Assembly (NCBI GenBank): GCA_014529385.2
Contig: CM043963.1
Coordinates: 71,502,412-71,566,411, forward strand
DNA from: Adiantum capillus-veneris
Taxonomy: Eukaryota; Streptophyta; Polypodiopsida; Polypodiales; Pteridaceae
Length of the DNA: 64,000 nt
Reading direction: 5' to 3'
In this document: positions 31,966 through 43,151 of the stretch, one piece after another
How positions within the stretch are numbered: the stretch's first letter is position 1
Layout of the letters: each line of letters begins with the position of its first letter
Notes under the pieces: generated by a model
The model's database searches: none
Seen by the model: only the letters and a program-made list of their open reading frames with translations
Told to the model about the DNA's origin: nothing
Program-made: the position numbers and the translations under genes

Positions 31966-32303
31966 TTTTAGTTAGATTTACGTTTATTTAGATTTATGCT
32001 TATTTACGTTAGATCGAGTCCACGCAAGAATTACTTACGGTTTAGGGTTTAGAGTTAGACGAACAGTGAAAAGATCTACTGTGAAAAGATGTTAAGATGC
32101 TGTGAAGTGCTACAGCTAGAGAAGAGGCAAAGGGGTTTTGTCCACTACATGCAGTATCATGTAGACGTGGGTGTGTAGATTTCTTGTACCCACAAATATA
32201 GGTATTGACCAATAAAGACGAGATTATAACCCGGTGGTTCTGATCTCCGTGCACCTCTAGACCGAGGTGTGCGGGGATTGGACATGACTAGAGAATGTGA
32301 GGT

Positions 32304-32305
<2 letters not shown>

Positions 32306-32368
<63 letters not shown>
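32306..32368. repeat. (GA)n microsatellite in H
   Basis: 63 bases of GA about 65 bases upstream of the transposase ATG; it probably lies in the 5' untranslated region. Confidence 0.95.
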
Positions 32369-32371
<3 letters not shown>

Positions 32372-32433
32372 GACGAAGAATGCCAATAGAATATTAAATT
32401 TGTTGTCCAGGTTATAAGATTTTTATCCTCATT

Positions 32434-35400
32434 ATGAGTAGTGACGAGGATGTGGGACCGTCCAACCGAAACACCTATCTCTCAACGAGGGTCTTATGTC
32501 CTTGTAATCAATGCAAGCATGCTGTGCGACGGACAAGACGTGTTTCTTTGCAGCACGTTCGCGAATTTGGCGAGTTCGATCCATCTATTATAGATCGAGT
32601 TGTTGCCAATTATAACTCGTCGGACTCTGACGCTGGCCAACAAGCAGCAATCTTGCAACCCAATAGACGTGTTCGCAGGCGCTTTGGTCAAGCAGCATAT
32701 GTGAGGCCACAAGATGTAGCCTCTGACAGCTCGGGGGATGATCATGCAGAGCACATTCCCAACGAGGCAATGTTTGAGCCCGAGATTGATGAAATGATCG
32801 AGATGATCATGGATTCAGAAAGGCTTATCTATGATGATATGAAAAGTGAAGCCGATACGCCATTGTATAATGGAGCACGTATGTCTAGATTGAAAGCACT
32901 CCTGGTTCTTCTCAACATGCAAGCAAAGTTTGGATGGAGTGACACTAGCGTCACAGCGCTTTTCAGGTGATCTATTACAATTAGCTTACTTTAATAAAAC
33001 TCTAAATGTATAATGATGTGATAGATTTTTACATGACTGTATCGTATTTTTATGTTGTGTAGATTGCTTAAAGAGCACATACTACCAGCTGACAATGTGA
33101 TGCCAGATTCCCGAGATGAAGCAAGAAAGATTTTGCGAAACTTGGGGATGGATTACAATTCTATCCACGCTTGTCCTAATGACTGCATTCTTTTCAGAGG
33201 GGAATACATAGACATGGAGAAGTGTCCGAAATGTGATTCCGAAAGATATCGAGTAGATCTCCACGGGACAAAAATTCCACAAAAGGTTTCGCGACATTTT
33301 CCTCTGCTTCCTCGCATCAAGCATTTCTTCGAATGTAAGTCCATGGCCGCCCTAGCATCATGGCATGAGGAGAATAAATCTTCGGATGGTGTGCTGCGAA
33401 TTCCTGCAGATTGCGCAGCCTGGAAACATATAGATGGAACATGGTCGGATTTTGCCAGGGAAGCTTGAAATTTGCGCTTAGGCTTGGCTATGGATGACGT
33501 AAATCCATTTGGTCAAAAATCAACATCTTACAGTGTATGGCCCGTTGTCATCGTCAACTACAACATTCCCCCGTGGTTGACTACGAAGAAGGGGCACCTA
33601 TGGCTAAGCTTGATTGTGCCAGGGCGATATAAAGTGGGGAATATGGATGTGTATCTTCGTCCACTATTGGAAGAGCTACAACAATTGTGGATTGGCATAG
33701 AGGTGGTGGATATGAGCCGACAAACAGAACGACGGAATGCTTTGATCAGAGGCATTCTAATGTGGACCATGCATGACTATCCCGGGCTAACAGAATGCTC
33801 AGGTGATCTATTGACACTCCTCACTCAGACACTGTAAATCTTGTTTTTTCCCATAGTTGATCTATTATCATGTGTATACATGCAGGGCTTCAAACAAGCG
33901 GATACAGAGCATGTGTCACATGTGGACCTAGACTGAATGCACGTAGGGCACCCTCACTGAAGAAGCAAATCTACGAAGGTCATCAAGCGTATCTTCCAGA
34001 GAATCATGTGTTACGCGACGGCTTTTTGGGAAGAGAGCCACCAAGGATGTCTGCACAAGCATGGTTAGAGCAGAAGGAGATGTGCGATGACGGATTGCCT
34101 CCAGGGATGAAGAGACTATCTCTATGGTACGAGTTACCATACTGGCCCCGACTCATGATCAATCACTTGCTCGATCCAATGCACATATTCAAGAATGTGG
34201 GTAATCTACTATGGGACCATCTGACCGGCAAGAAAGATACTTTGGGAGCCAGAGTTGACCTTAGAAATGTGGATCGTATGGAGCAATATTGGCCGCAAAC
34301 AGCATCTGATGGATCGATAAAACTCCCTAAAGCACCATGGATTTTCACAGGAGCCCAAGAACGCAAAGTAAAAGAGACCATTCGATCTTTGCGGACCCCC
34401 ACTGGCGTAATGCACTCGCTCCAAACGTGTTTTACTAAAGAAGGAAAGCTTACCGGTTTGAAGTCACACGATTGGCATAAAATGTGTCAGGTACGTTCAT
34501 AGTGGACTTTAATATCATTGCATAAAATGTGGACTTTAATATCATTGCTGCACATACTTTACAGTTTATTTTACCGGTTGCCATTGAGGGATGTTTGTCT
34601 CTCGACATCCGTAACACAATCTACAAACTTGCAAAGCTGGTGCAATGGATCTCACAAAAGGAGATCAACGTAGACTCCATAGCATTCTCCAAACTAAATG
34701 CTGCGGAGCTTGTGTGCATGTTTGAGAAACATTTTCCTACTACCATGCTAACCATTCAGGTGCATCTTCTTGTTCACATAGTTGATGAGGTGGAAATAGC
34801 TGGCACAGTTCATTCCAGATGGATGTTCTTCTTAGAATGTTTCATGAAAACGCTTAAGGGATATGTGCGTCAAAAGGCACGTCCGGAGGGTAGCATGGTA
34901 GAAGGTTGGTTGGTATCAGAGTCCCTAGTGTACATTGGAGAGTGGCTAGACGGATTTGATAAGATGATGAGCGCATATCTGGGATTGTCATGTGCAATCT
35001 CGGTGTTGAGAAGAAGGTGACGGAAGATCTAGAGGCTAAAATCAACCGATTTTGCATGCTTCACAATCCAGTGATGCAAAAGTGGATTTCACAATATGAG
35101 GATGCAAAGCAAGAGCGACAAAGGGCACGAATCGAGTGGAGACGGGGAAGACGACCACCGATGCACTATCCAGCGGTTCTGGAGAGCCTACCAACCTTCA
35201 TGAGCTTAAGACGGTTGCACAACCAATTGAAAAGCGCACAACAATGTGGTGACGAAGTGACTGAGGAAGAGTGGGAGTACTCTCGGGGTTGCGCAACCAA
35301 GGTAAGTTTGCAATGTACGACTAGCAAGTGACTTTATTTATAAACGTTTGAACGGCCACTCATAATCTTTGTTCGTTGTAGTATAAGTCATACACAGCAG

Positions 35401-37240
35401 CATGGTGTAAAGGTCGATATTTTAGGGTGGAACGAATCGACAAAAAGCGTTTTACTCAAGATTGTGGAATCATGGCAAAATTTGAACAGTCTAGTCGACG
35501 ACGTTCCTCTGATGCAGATCCTGTGGTGGCGGAACTCACTTACTTCGGCACGCTGCAAGAGATTTTGAGGATCGATTACAGAGGATTTTTTGTCGACTTG
35601 TTCGATGTGCAATGGTTCAAGATAATCATGGAGGGTCGCAACGCTACTGTGCGTAGAGGAGTGTCTGGTTTTCTTGAGGTGGATTCTACTAAGAAATGGA
35701 CTGACCTAAGAGACACTTTCGTACTACCCGAGCATTGTGAACAAGTAAGTATGTAAATAGTTAACATCCCCCTTTTACAAGTTATGTGCTTGAAAGCTCT
35801 CATGTAAGTTATGTGGCTCTGGCAGGTAATATTTCATCCTACAAAGTCTACATCAAACTGGTGGTACGTCATAGAGGTACCCCCTCGTAGTGCAAGGACG
35901 TATGAAGGCTACCATGTGCCAATCACAACGGCATCAATGGAGGAGATCAGAGAAGATGCTCAATCAGAAGCCGTTGCGGTGGTACCAGACGAGCATCAAG
36001 ATGCTACTACTCTATATGGGGTGCATGCAGAGGAGCTACAAAATGAAACAGAGGATATGTGTTTAAACGGAGAGCGACGCTCTAGTGGTGGACACCGACA
36101 CTCGTCTAGACACCGACGCTCTAGTGGTGGCGGTGGCGGTTGTTGTGGGGATTCCGCCACCGATGCCTCCACACCGCCTCGTGTTCGACGAGGCTCTTTA
36201 CCCTCCCCTTCTTTGCCCGCCCCCACACCAGCCACAACATCGCCATCTACGCCAGGTTTTGCACGGTTGATTGTTCCTAGAAGCTACACACCTCTACCTA
36301 CTCCGCCAGGAGCCACCCCACTCGACACTCCTCGCTTCGGGGCCCAGACGCCGATGGAGACACATGACGTCCATACCCCCATCGACACGCCGCTAGAGAC
36401 CCCTGCCGGGACACCCAGGTTCACGCGTCACCGGCTAGAGGGCTTGTCTTACTCCGTCGACTTCAGCGGCGGCATCATCATGGATGATGACGGCAAGAAG
36501 GTGATCTCGCGCATGCGTGGTCTTTGCTCTCAGCTGTTTAGACACTACATACTAAACAAATGGAGGGAAGTACCAAGTGATTTAAAAAACAGAGTCATTA
36601 GCATACTTCATGATGAGTTTCCCGTTCCAACACGGGATCAACGCTTCAATGAAGACCTGATGAAGATTCGAATGCGCGACTACTGCAAACACAAGCGTTC
36701 CGAAGTGCAAAAAGCAATCAAGAATGGGTGGAACAGGCCAGATTGGCTGGCCAAAGAAGATTGGAAGAATGCGAAGAAAGCAGCGCGCGAGAATCCCGAC
36801 AAGTGGAAGCAACAAAAGGATGCATCCAGAGCGCGAGTAGAGGCAGGGAGCTCGCACCACTTGGGGAGCGGTGGATGGGCATCATTTGAGGCCGATTTTG
36901 TAAGTGTTTTTGCATTGCTCTTTTTGTTCGATAGTTTAGGGTTTATGAGTTTTTTAATTCTAACATAATGAAATCTTTGTATGTTTTGACAGTGGTCGAT
37001 GACAGGACGTGATCCCACACCGTACGAGCGCGAGTACGCAGACAGGAAGGGCTTAAACGCCCTGATGGACATTCTCAGTTCTCGCGGCGGCATGGTTAGT
37101 ATTAGGGTTTACTCTTTTCTATTTTTTGTATTGTTTTATAAATGTCGTTATATGTTTATACTTACTGAAAGCTGTCTTATTGTCTTTTTTTGCAGAATCC
37201 GACAGATACGCTGCTTGGACGCGATGAGACGTCTGACTAG
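32434..37240 (+). pseudogene. CACTA transposase gene (TNP2 plus DUF4218, DUF4216 and Transposase_24-like), 8 exons
   Basis: Exons by frame and GT-AG sites: 32434-32966, 33063-33802, 33886-34490, 34565-35301, 35382-35744, 35826-36899, 36993-37094, 37196-37240; about 1,400 codons. Order of domains: an N-terminal C-P-C-x2-C transposon-associated module (residues 22-27); P-L-Y-N-G-A, then L-N-M-Q-A-K-F-G-W-S-D opening TNP2 (end of exon 1); C-x3-C and C-P-K-C in exon 2; TNP2 body through exon 3; DUF4218 (H-L-L-V-H-I-V-D-E-V-E, then H-S-R-W-M-F-F) in exon 4; DUF4216 (F-D-V-Q-W-F) in exon 5; a Ser/Pro/Thr-rich linker and a Transposase_24-like helical region in exon 6. TNP2 cuts and joins CACTA ends. 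Defects: a TGA stop at 33466-33468 where related proteins have Arg (CGA to TGA), and a one-base frameshift near 34965. Everything else is open. Confidence 0.88.
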
Positions 37241-37604
37241 ACGACGTCAGTTTAGCCGTAGCTAGATAGCATTAGTTTAGGGTTTCTCATAGCTTATGTA
37301 TCATGAGACGGATTTTATACGTCTTTTTGAACCATGTATATTATTACATTTGTCACCGCAGTTCCTTTTGCCAATCAATTCTTTATGCCTATGATGTTGT
37401 ACAATTGTCATTATTACATTTGCCAATCAATTCATTTTGCCTATGATGTGTACAATTGTCAATTTTGCAAACAATGCGTCTTGTGGGTGACTATTTTGGG
37501 TCTATTATCTACCCTTGCACTTTTTTTAAAAAGTGAATCAAGTACATTATGGTTGATGGGTGGCAGGGCATTCAATGCCCTGCCACCAAAAAAAAATTCT
37601 CTCG

Positions 37605-37850
37605 GGCGTCGCTATAACCATCCCTATTTATGGCTCTATAGCGTCGCTATGAGCGTCGCTATAGTCTTCTGTGTAAACGTCGCTATGACCGTCGCTATGA
37701 GCATCGCTATATAGAGATGCTCATAGCGACGGCTATAGCGAGGCATATAGCGACGCTCTTAGCGACGGTTTTAGCGACGCCGGGGGTTATAAAAACCCAG
37801 TGTATTTCCGTCGCTAACAGCGTCACAAGAGCACACAACCTCTTGTAGTG
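37605..37850. repeat. H right subterminal and terminal repeats
   Basis: More than a dozen CGTCGCTAT or inverted ATAGCGACG words occupy this region. They include a perfect 16-bp stem (37690-37705 with 37716-37731, 10-nt loop). The terminal repeat ends at 37850. Confidence 0.9.
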
Positions 37851-37971
37851 TGCCCATATCCAGGATGTACTTTTTTCATGAACTTGAGTTGTAATATGAT
37901 TGTACTTGTTTACGTTCCACTCCTGCTCTCGAGGGCAGGCCTCATGATTTTATCACTTGTTATAAATCCAT

Positions 37972-38460
37972 TAAAAAACGAAACCCAACCAAGGGCGGCT
38001 CCCACCAAGAATCCTTCGGATGACAACCCTCTTCCATTTGAATGCCCTCCTCCTAATTTCCTTGCTGAGAGTCACTTTGAGAGCATGGCTGCCTCTGCAC
38101 CTGCACGTGGCCTCACACTGAATGCATTTTTGGCACTTGGCTTCTTTCCTTGCATGCCTTTAACCTTCCTGGTCCATAGTAGTCTCCATTTGAGCCGTTG
38201 CGTTAGTCAACAGGCTATGTACTATGCATAAGAAGCATAGAGAGACTCCCTGAGGTGGGTGTAGAGCGGTGGCAAGAAGGTGAGCATTGGGTCGCCATCA
38301 TCGTTCATCAAGATGGTTGAATTTGAGCTTCAAAGAGTGCTAATCCTGAGAGCAAACTGGCCCTAATGAACTCCTCTTTTGAAACTTGCACTCAAATACA
38401 CTTTAATACTTGCTATCTGGCATTTAGATGCATTGGCTGAGGAAAATTTGCCATCCATCA
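37972..38460 (-). repeat. LTR2 of element G, second part
   Basis: Resumes at the point matching about 23186 in LTR1 (AACCAAGGG and CTCCCACCAAGAATCCTT blocks) and ends with CCATCCATCA (38451-38460), as LTR1 does. A polypurine tract equivalent follows on the minus strand. Confidence 0.8.
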
Positions 38461-39797
38461 TCTTTGCCCAACCCTCTAGTTGACCATTCATGCTCAATGA
38501 TGGCAAAAACTAGGTAACAAAATCTGGTAGCAACACAAGACCCAATATCAGCTATATCAAAGCCAAAACCATGTACAAGAGATATATACAAACCTCCATA
38601 TCACATTCCATCATGGAGGCCGGCTTGGATCAAAGGGAAAGCTCCCAGCTTCCCAACTTGAAGACTGGGTTCCATCTGGATCCCAAACAAATTGAGCATT
38701 CTCTTCAGGCTTGCACCTTGAAGATGAAGTATGGAACCAAAATACAAGGGCACAGACAAGGTGTGCATGCTGTCCGTTTGACCCTTAGAACCGGTCCGTG
38801 GGCCCACATAAGCCAAACCGCACTCCACAACTTGGGAAACTCTTGTCACACCATCATGATCAGGACCGGTACTTTCAAAAGGTACTGAAAAGCATGCATC
38901 CCCACAAAGAGACATACAAATCCCTTAAGGATATCAAAGGCATCCGCATAAGCCAATAGCTCCCTTGGAACATCTGTGACCAACTGAAGAGGAACTCCCT
39001 CATCAAGCAAACAATATAGATCCTCACAAGTAACTTCTTCAAGCATACTAGTATCAAAGGGAGAAGAAGGAGGTACATAATCACCCTCTTCTAATAAGAG
39101 ACTATAAAAAAAACCAATATCATCACCTTCAAAAGCAAAATCACTTTGAGGGTGCATATCTTGCTCGAGAGAGACCTCCTCTCATTGACCTCCTCTGCCT
39201 CCCAAGTGCCTAAAGTAGTATCCGATTCAATACTAGTTGCTGCATCTCTTGCTTCTGTAACTCCTGAACATGAGACATGCTTCTCATAGCCTCAATCCTC
39301 TAAAGAGCCTTGTCGACATAAACCTGCTCGAAGGGATCCATCAAAACATCCGGTTCATCAAAACCCCATTCCTCATCCAAAGACTCACCCGCTTTATCAT
39401 CCAGCATATCCAAAGCCTCTAATCTGGCAAAAGGACCAACCAAGCCCTCATTTGCAGACTCATGTGCAGACTCTTCTTCCTCTTCAACAGAGAGTGTATC
39501 TGCTACAGCCGCAAGCTCTATTACCACTTGCTCCTCGTCAGTAAATAATTTCCTCACCACTTGCTATGGTAGAGCTTCTACCGCCTGGGAAGCCAATCTC
39601 TCCTCCTTTGATTGCACTGGCTGAACCACCACATCATCAGCTAAGCAAGACAAGAATTCATCCCATACCTTTTCAGACTCCAAGTTGGCATCACCATTAC
39701 ACGTAGAGGGAAAATGTTCTTGCCCTTGACACATGATGACCCCCATTCCAAGGCTGCATCTCTATCTGCGTTTGCTCGTCCTTGACACATGATGACC
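38461..39797 (-). pseudogene. Element G, internal region C: acidic ORF remnant
   Basis: Counterpart of 23747-25045 with the same acidic protein on the minus strand in several broken frames (39746-39564, 39560-39300, 39157-38846, 38915-38601). D-E-E-W-G-F-D-E-P and Y-V-P-P-S-S-P-F-D are recognisable. It stops at about 39797 against the E LTR. Regions A and C together would make about one whole internal region. Confidence 0.6.
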
Positions 39798-40397
39798 TAC
39801 CTGAAACCAAAATTTTCACGACCACGAGAATATTCCTTTTTGCTGGAATAGTATGACCAGAAGGCGGTCGAAAAGTGGTCAGAAAATGATTCGATCGATT
39901 GTTCGGTAGTCAATGGCCAGTGACCAAATTCAATGGCCGGTGGACGATTTCAAATCGGACTTGTCTTCTCAAGGGCGGCCACACATGGGTGCATGAGATA
40001 ATTCAACTCGGACTTGTCTACACAAGGGCGTCTACAGACGACTGCCTCTCATGAGAGAGGGCAACCTTTTGTCCTATAAAATGAGGCCTTTTCTACACAC
40101 AAAAATGAAATGTGAAGCATTGTGGTGCATTGTGAAGTTGATGTGAGGTGGTGAGAGTGAAGTAAGGTGGGATCTCCAGAAGGGTATATTCCCTTTGTAA
40201 CTTACTTCTTGTTTTGAAGTATTAAAGCCATTGAGTAGCTGCTTTCCCGTGGACATAGCCCACATTGGGTGAACCACGCATATCGTGTGCTCTCTCTCTC
40301 TCTCTCTCTACTCTATAATCTCTCATGTGTGAAAATCATCTCTCTCCATTAAGTAAACTACTTAATTATATACCTAGCTACGCCGTATTTTCTAACA
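39798..40397 (+). repeat. 5' LTR of copia element E (left end truncated)
   Basis: Ends with TTTTCTAACA (40397) two bases before a primer site. It matches the 3' LTR at 44527-45056 over most of its length. The left end is missing compared with the D LTR, so no TG start is seen. It contains a short CT run at about 40291-40309. Confidence 0.85.
40074..40083 (+). promoter_or_regulatory. LTR promoter TATA box, element E
   Basis: CTATAAAATG in the 5' LTR and CTATAAAATA at the matching place in the 3' LTR (44718-44727). Transcription of the retroelement would start about 30 bases downstream. Confidence 0.6.
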
Positions 40398-40399
40398 AC

Positions 40400-40411
40400 T
40401 GGTATCAGAGC
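40400..40411 (+). promoter_or_regulatory. Primer binding site, element E (tRNA-iMet)
   Basis: TGGTATCAGAGC, the exact standard copia site, two bases after the LTR. Confidence 0.9.
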
Positions 40412-40470
40412 AAGGTTTGCTCGTAGCTAAAGTATCTCAAGGAAAGGATTCCTTGAATTGAGTGGGTGTA

Positions 40471-41412
40471 ATGGTGGAGGAAGGGAAGCTCAAGATTGAG
40501 AAGTTCAACGGCAAGAACTATCAACATTGGAAGATGAAAATTGAAGACTATCTCTACTAGAAGGATCTCTATTTTCCACTAGGCGGTCTTGCAAAGAAGC
40601 CCACAACAATGGAAAATGAAGCATGGATTGTCCTTGATTGAAAGGCATTAGGAACAATCCACCTAAGATTGGCATCAATGGTGGCCTTCAATGTTTTTGG
40701 AGATGAAGACCACGGAGGACTTGATGAAGTCACTTGACGGCCTCTATGAGAAACCATCGGAATCCAATAAGGTATTTCTCATGAAGCGCTTGTTCAACCT
40801 AAAAATATAAGAGAATGGTTCAGTTGCAGAACACCTAGATGACTTTAACACCAACATAAGTCAACTTTGATTGGTGAAAATCAATTTTGATGAGATGAAG
40901 TGAGAGCTCTCTTATACTATCATCTCTATTGGATAGTCGGGACAGCCTTGTGATGGTTGTAAGTAACTCTATCTCTGGCACAAATACTCTTATGTTTGAT
41001 GATGTTGTGTGTGTTCTCATAAGCAAGGAAATGCAAAGGAGAAGCACAGGTGAATCATCAAGTACTGCACTAGGAAACAAGAGGAAGGCCTAAGCCGTTC
41101 AAAACCAAAAGGGTCCTAATCGCTCAATGCAGAGCAAGTCACGCACAAAGTCAGTTCTTGAACGTTGGAACTGCGGTAAGAAGGGCCACGTCAAGAAGGA
41201 TTGCTGGTCCAAGGAGAAGAATGAGTCGGAGTCTCACAAGCCAACATTGGAGGCCAATGTGGCAAGTAAAGTAGAGCAAGATGCTCTAATTCTCTCATTT
41301 GACAATGTGTCTAATTCTTGGATAGTAGATTTCGGGGCTTCATTCCATGCGACACTACACAAGCAACATTTCCAAAATTACACCACAGGTGATTTTGGGT
41401 ATGTATACTTGG
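40471..41412 (+). pseudogene. Copia element E: gag and protease start
   Basis: ATG at 40471 opens K-I-E-K-F-N-G-K-N-Y-Q-H-W-K-M-K, the usual start of copia gag. At least seven stops or frame changes follow. The zinc knuckle at about 41164-41205 reads R-W-N-C-G-K-K-G-H-V-K-K-D-C, in which the first Cys of CCHC is Arg. The protease site is W-I-V-D-F-G-A-S, where the catalytic triad D-S-G has become D-F-G. The region ends at element N. Confidence 0.85.
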
Positions 41413-41415
41413 GAG

Positions 41416-43151
41416 TGTTGGGTGTAGCTAGGGTGGATGCAGCCGCAGTAGGGCCATGGCGTGGTGAGGAAGAGCAGAGGAGGAGATTCGACACTGATGA
41501 AAAAAAATGCTTGTATTAACTTTGTAAAAAACAAAAACCTTACAACTATAAAGAGCTTCTAACCATGCAAACTCCACTTTTAACTGAGCGTGCTTGCATG
41601 CCATAAAGGGAGTTTCCCACAAGCTTGGAAACAACAATCCTCCCTCAAGCCCGAACTAGACAGACCACTCTTATGATACCTCGAGTTTTTGGTGTTCTCG
41701 TTAAGAGTTTTATGTTCTCTGACAACCAAGGGTTTTGGTGTATCCATAACCTGGTGCTATGAAAGTAAAACCCCCCTTGAACAGATATAGGGTGTAGGTT
41801 GAAAAATTAGCTACCAACAAATGGAGTTTTTGGTTCACTGCCAAACCTTGGGTTTAAGGTGTACCCAATAACCTCATGAGAAGTGCAACAAAAAAGGATT
41901 GAAAACAAATATTTCTGGGAGGTCTTACCACTCATATGTGGCATTGTCTATAACCCGTACAAAATTTTGATATGATAAACAACAGATAAAGTAAAGGAGG
42001 CTTTGATTGAAAAAGATAATTTTGTTGACAAAAGACAAAAAACTTCTATGACACTTGAGTGATAAAAGCAATTTGCACAGTCCAGTACCACATTATCGAA
42101 GCAAAACCGGTAAAAAATCTCCATATGATCAATGTACATCGAGCTAATCTTGATTATGTGAAGCTCATAAAACTCCATGGTTAAGTTATTCATATTCTGA
42201 ATCACTTGCCTCATTGTTGGGTGTATTCGAGTTAGTAATCTGACATATTTGGCATACATATCCAAGAGAAGAAAAAGAAAGCTTTGTGAACTCTGTGGTA
42301 ATGTAACGAGTCTTTGGCAAATAATAGTAGCATCAAGAGGATCTAAGTATTGCACAAATCCAAAAACCTCGTAGCTTCCCACTGCGGTAGTATCTCGGTG
42401 GATATATATTGCAAAATCGCCCAAAAATTCTCAAAAAAAATATCCTTAAACCTTCAAGTACGCTCCCTTTGGAGATGTTGCGCACTAAAACCACATTGTG
42501 TGCTCCAAATCAACCATACATGGAGGACTTCTATCTAGTATTGAGAAGCTAAACAAGGCTGCAATGTTATTATACCGACTAAGGCTTGGATGAGCAGCCA
42601 CTAGCATCATTTTGAAAACGCACGTGCAGGGGAAAATTCACCTTTTGGCTCTGCTTCAATCTCGTTGGTTACTGTGGAAGCATTTTAGAATGCTACAGAG
42701 TCACCTGACGAGTTTGCATGTGCCACAAGCGGCGATGTTTTTCCAATTTCTCACTGCCTTGCTCTCCCGAGCTTGCTCTCTGTTTCAAGAGGTGTCGCCT
42801 CTTCACCACGTGGGTTTTCGTTGCCGACGGGAGCTACCACCTCTGCTGTTGACAGCATTTTAGAACGCCGACCTACAACACCTTGGGATGCCAACCTCCT
42901 TTCTCAACCCAGTTGGGCTCTAATACCAGTGCTGGGTGCAACTAGGGTGGATGCAGCTGCAGTAGGGCCATGGCGTGGTGAGGAAGAGCAGAGGAGGAGA
43001 TTCCACACTAAGGAAAAAAACACTTGTATTAACTTTGTAAAGAAAAAAATCTTTACAACTATAAAGAGCTTTTAACCATGCAAACTCCACTTTTAATTGA
43101 GCCTGCTTGCATGCCATAAGGGGAGTTTCCCAGGGGCTTGGAAACCCAACA
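41416..43151 (-). mobile_element. Small non-autonomous copia-type LTR element N (1,736 bp)
   Basis: Two LTRs of about 221 bp (41416-41636 and 42930-43151) are very similar by eye. A tRNA-Met-type primer site on the minus strand (42915-42928, TGGTATTAGAGCCC) lies one base inside the right LTR. A purine tract (TTGAGGGAGGAT on the minus strand) lies inside the left LTR. Target duplication GGGAG/TGGAG (4 of 5 bases). Removing it restores the copia E reading order by comparison with D. There is no gag or pol; the internal region carries a 158-codon unrelated frame. Confidence 0.9.
41948..42424 (-). CDS. Element N: 158-codon ORF of unknown origin
   Basis: The frame starts near the primer side and has ordinary composition with many His, Ile, Phe and Tyr residues (E-V-F-G-F-V-Q-Y-L-D-P-L-D near residue 18, F-L-F-L-L-L-D-M-Y-A-K-Y-V near residue 48, S-F-T-L-S-V-V-Y-H near the end). 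It has no zinc knuckle or gag signature and no TM segment I would trust. It may be captured host sequence or fortuitous. I do not recognise it. Confidence 0.35.
   Translation of the reverse strand: MGDFAIYIHRDTTAVGSYEVFGFVQYLDPLDATIICQRLVTLPQSSQSFLFLLLDMYAKYVRLLTRIHPTMRQVIQNMNNLTMEFYELHIIKISSMYIDHMEIFYRFCFDNVVLDCANCFYHSSVIEVFCLLSTKLSFSIKASFTLSVVYHIKILYGL

Larger units (their letters stand above)
30206..37850 (+). mobile_element. CACTA (En/Spm) transposon H, structurally complete
   Basis: The ends are CACTACAAGAGG (30206-30217) and its exact inverse CCTCTTGTAGTG (37839-37850). Both sides carry the 3-bp target duplication TGC (30203-30205 and 37851-37853). Dense subterminal copies of GCGACG/CGTCGC words lie just inside both ends, the usual binding sites of the element's own transposase. 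A multi-exon transposase gene fills the right two thirds. The left 2.2 kb is non-coding and holds microsatellites, two direct repeats and a captured gene fragment. Total length is 7,645 bp, normal for an autonomous CACTA. Confidence 0.95.

Noticed and set aside
26798..37949. GGCCTGCCC and inverted GGGCAGGCC as terminal repeats of the insert in LTR2
   Set aside because: Only 9 bp, and the sequences outside them show no target duplication; the right one lies 20-odd bases from the LTR junction.
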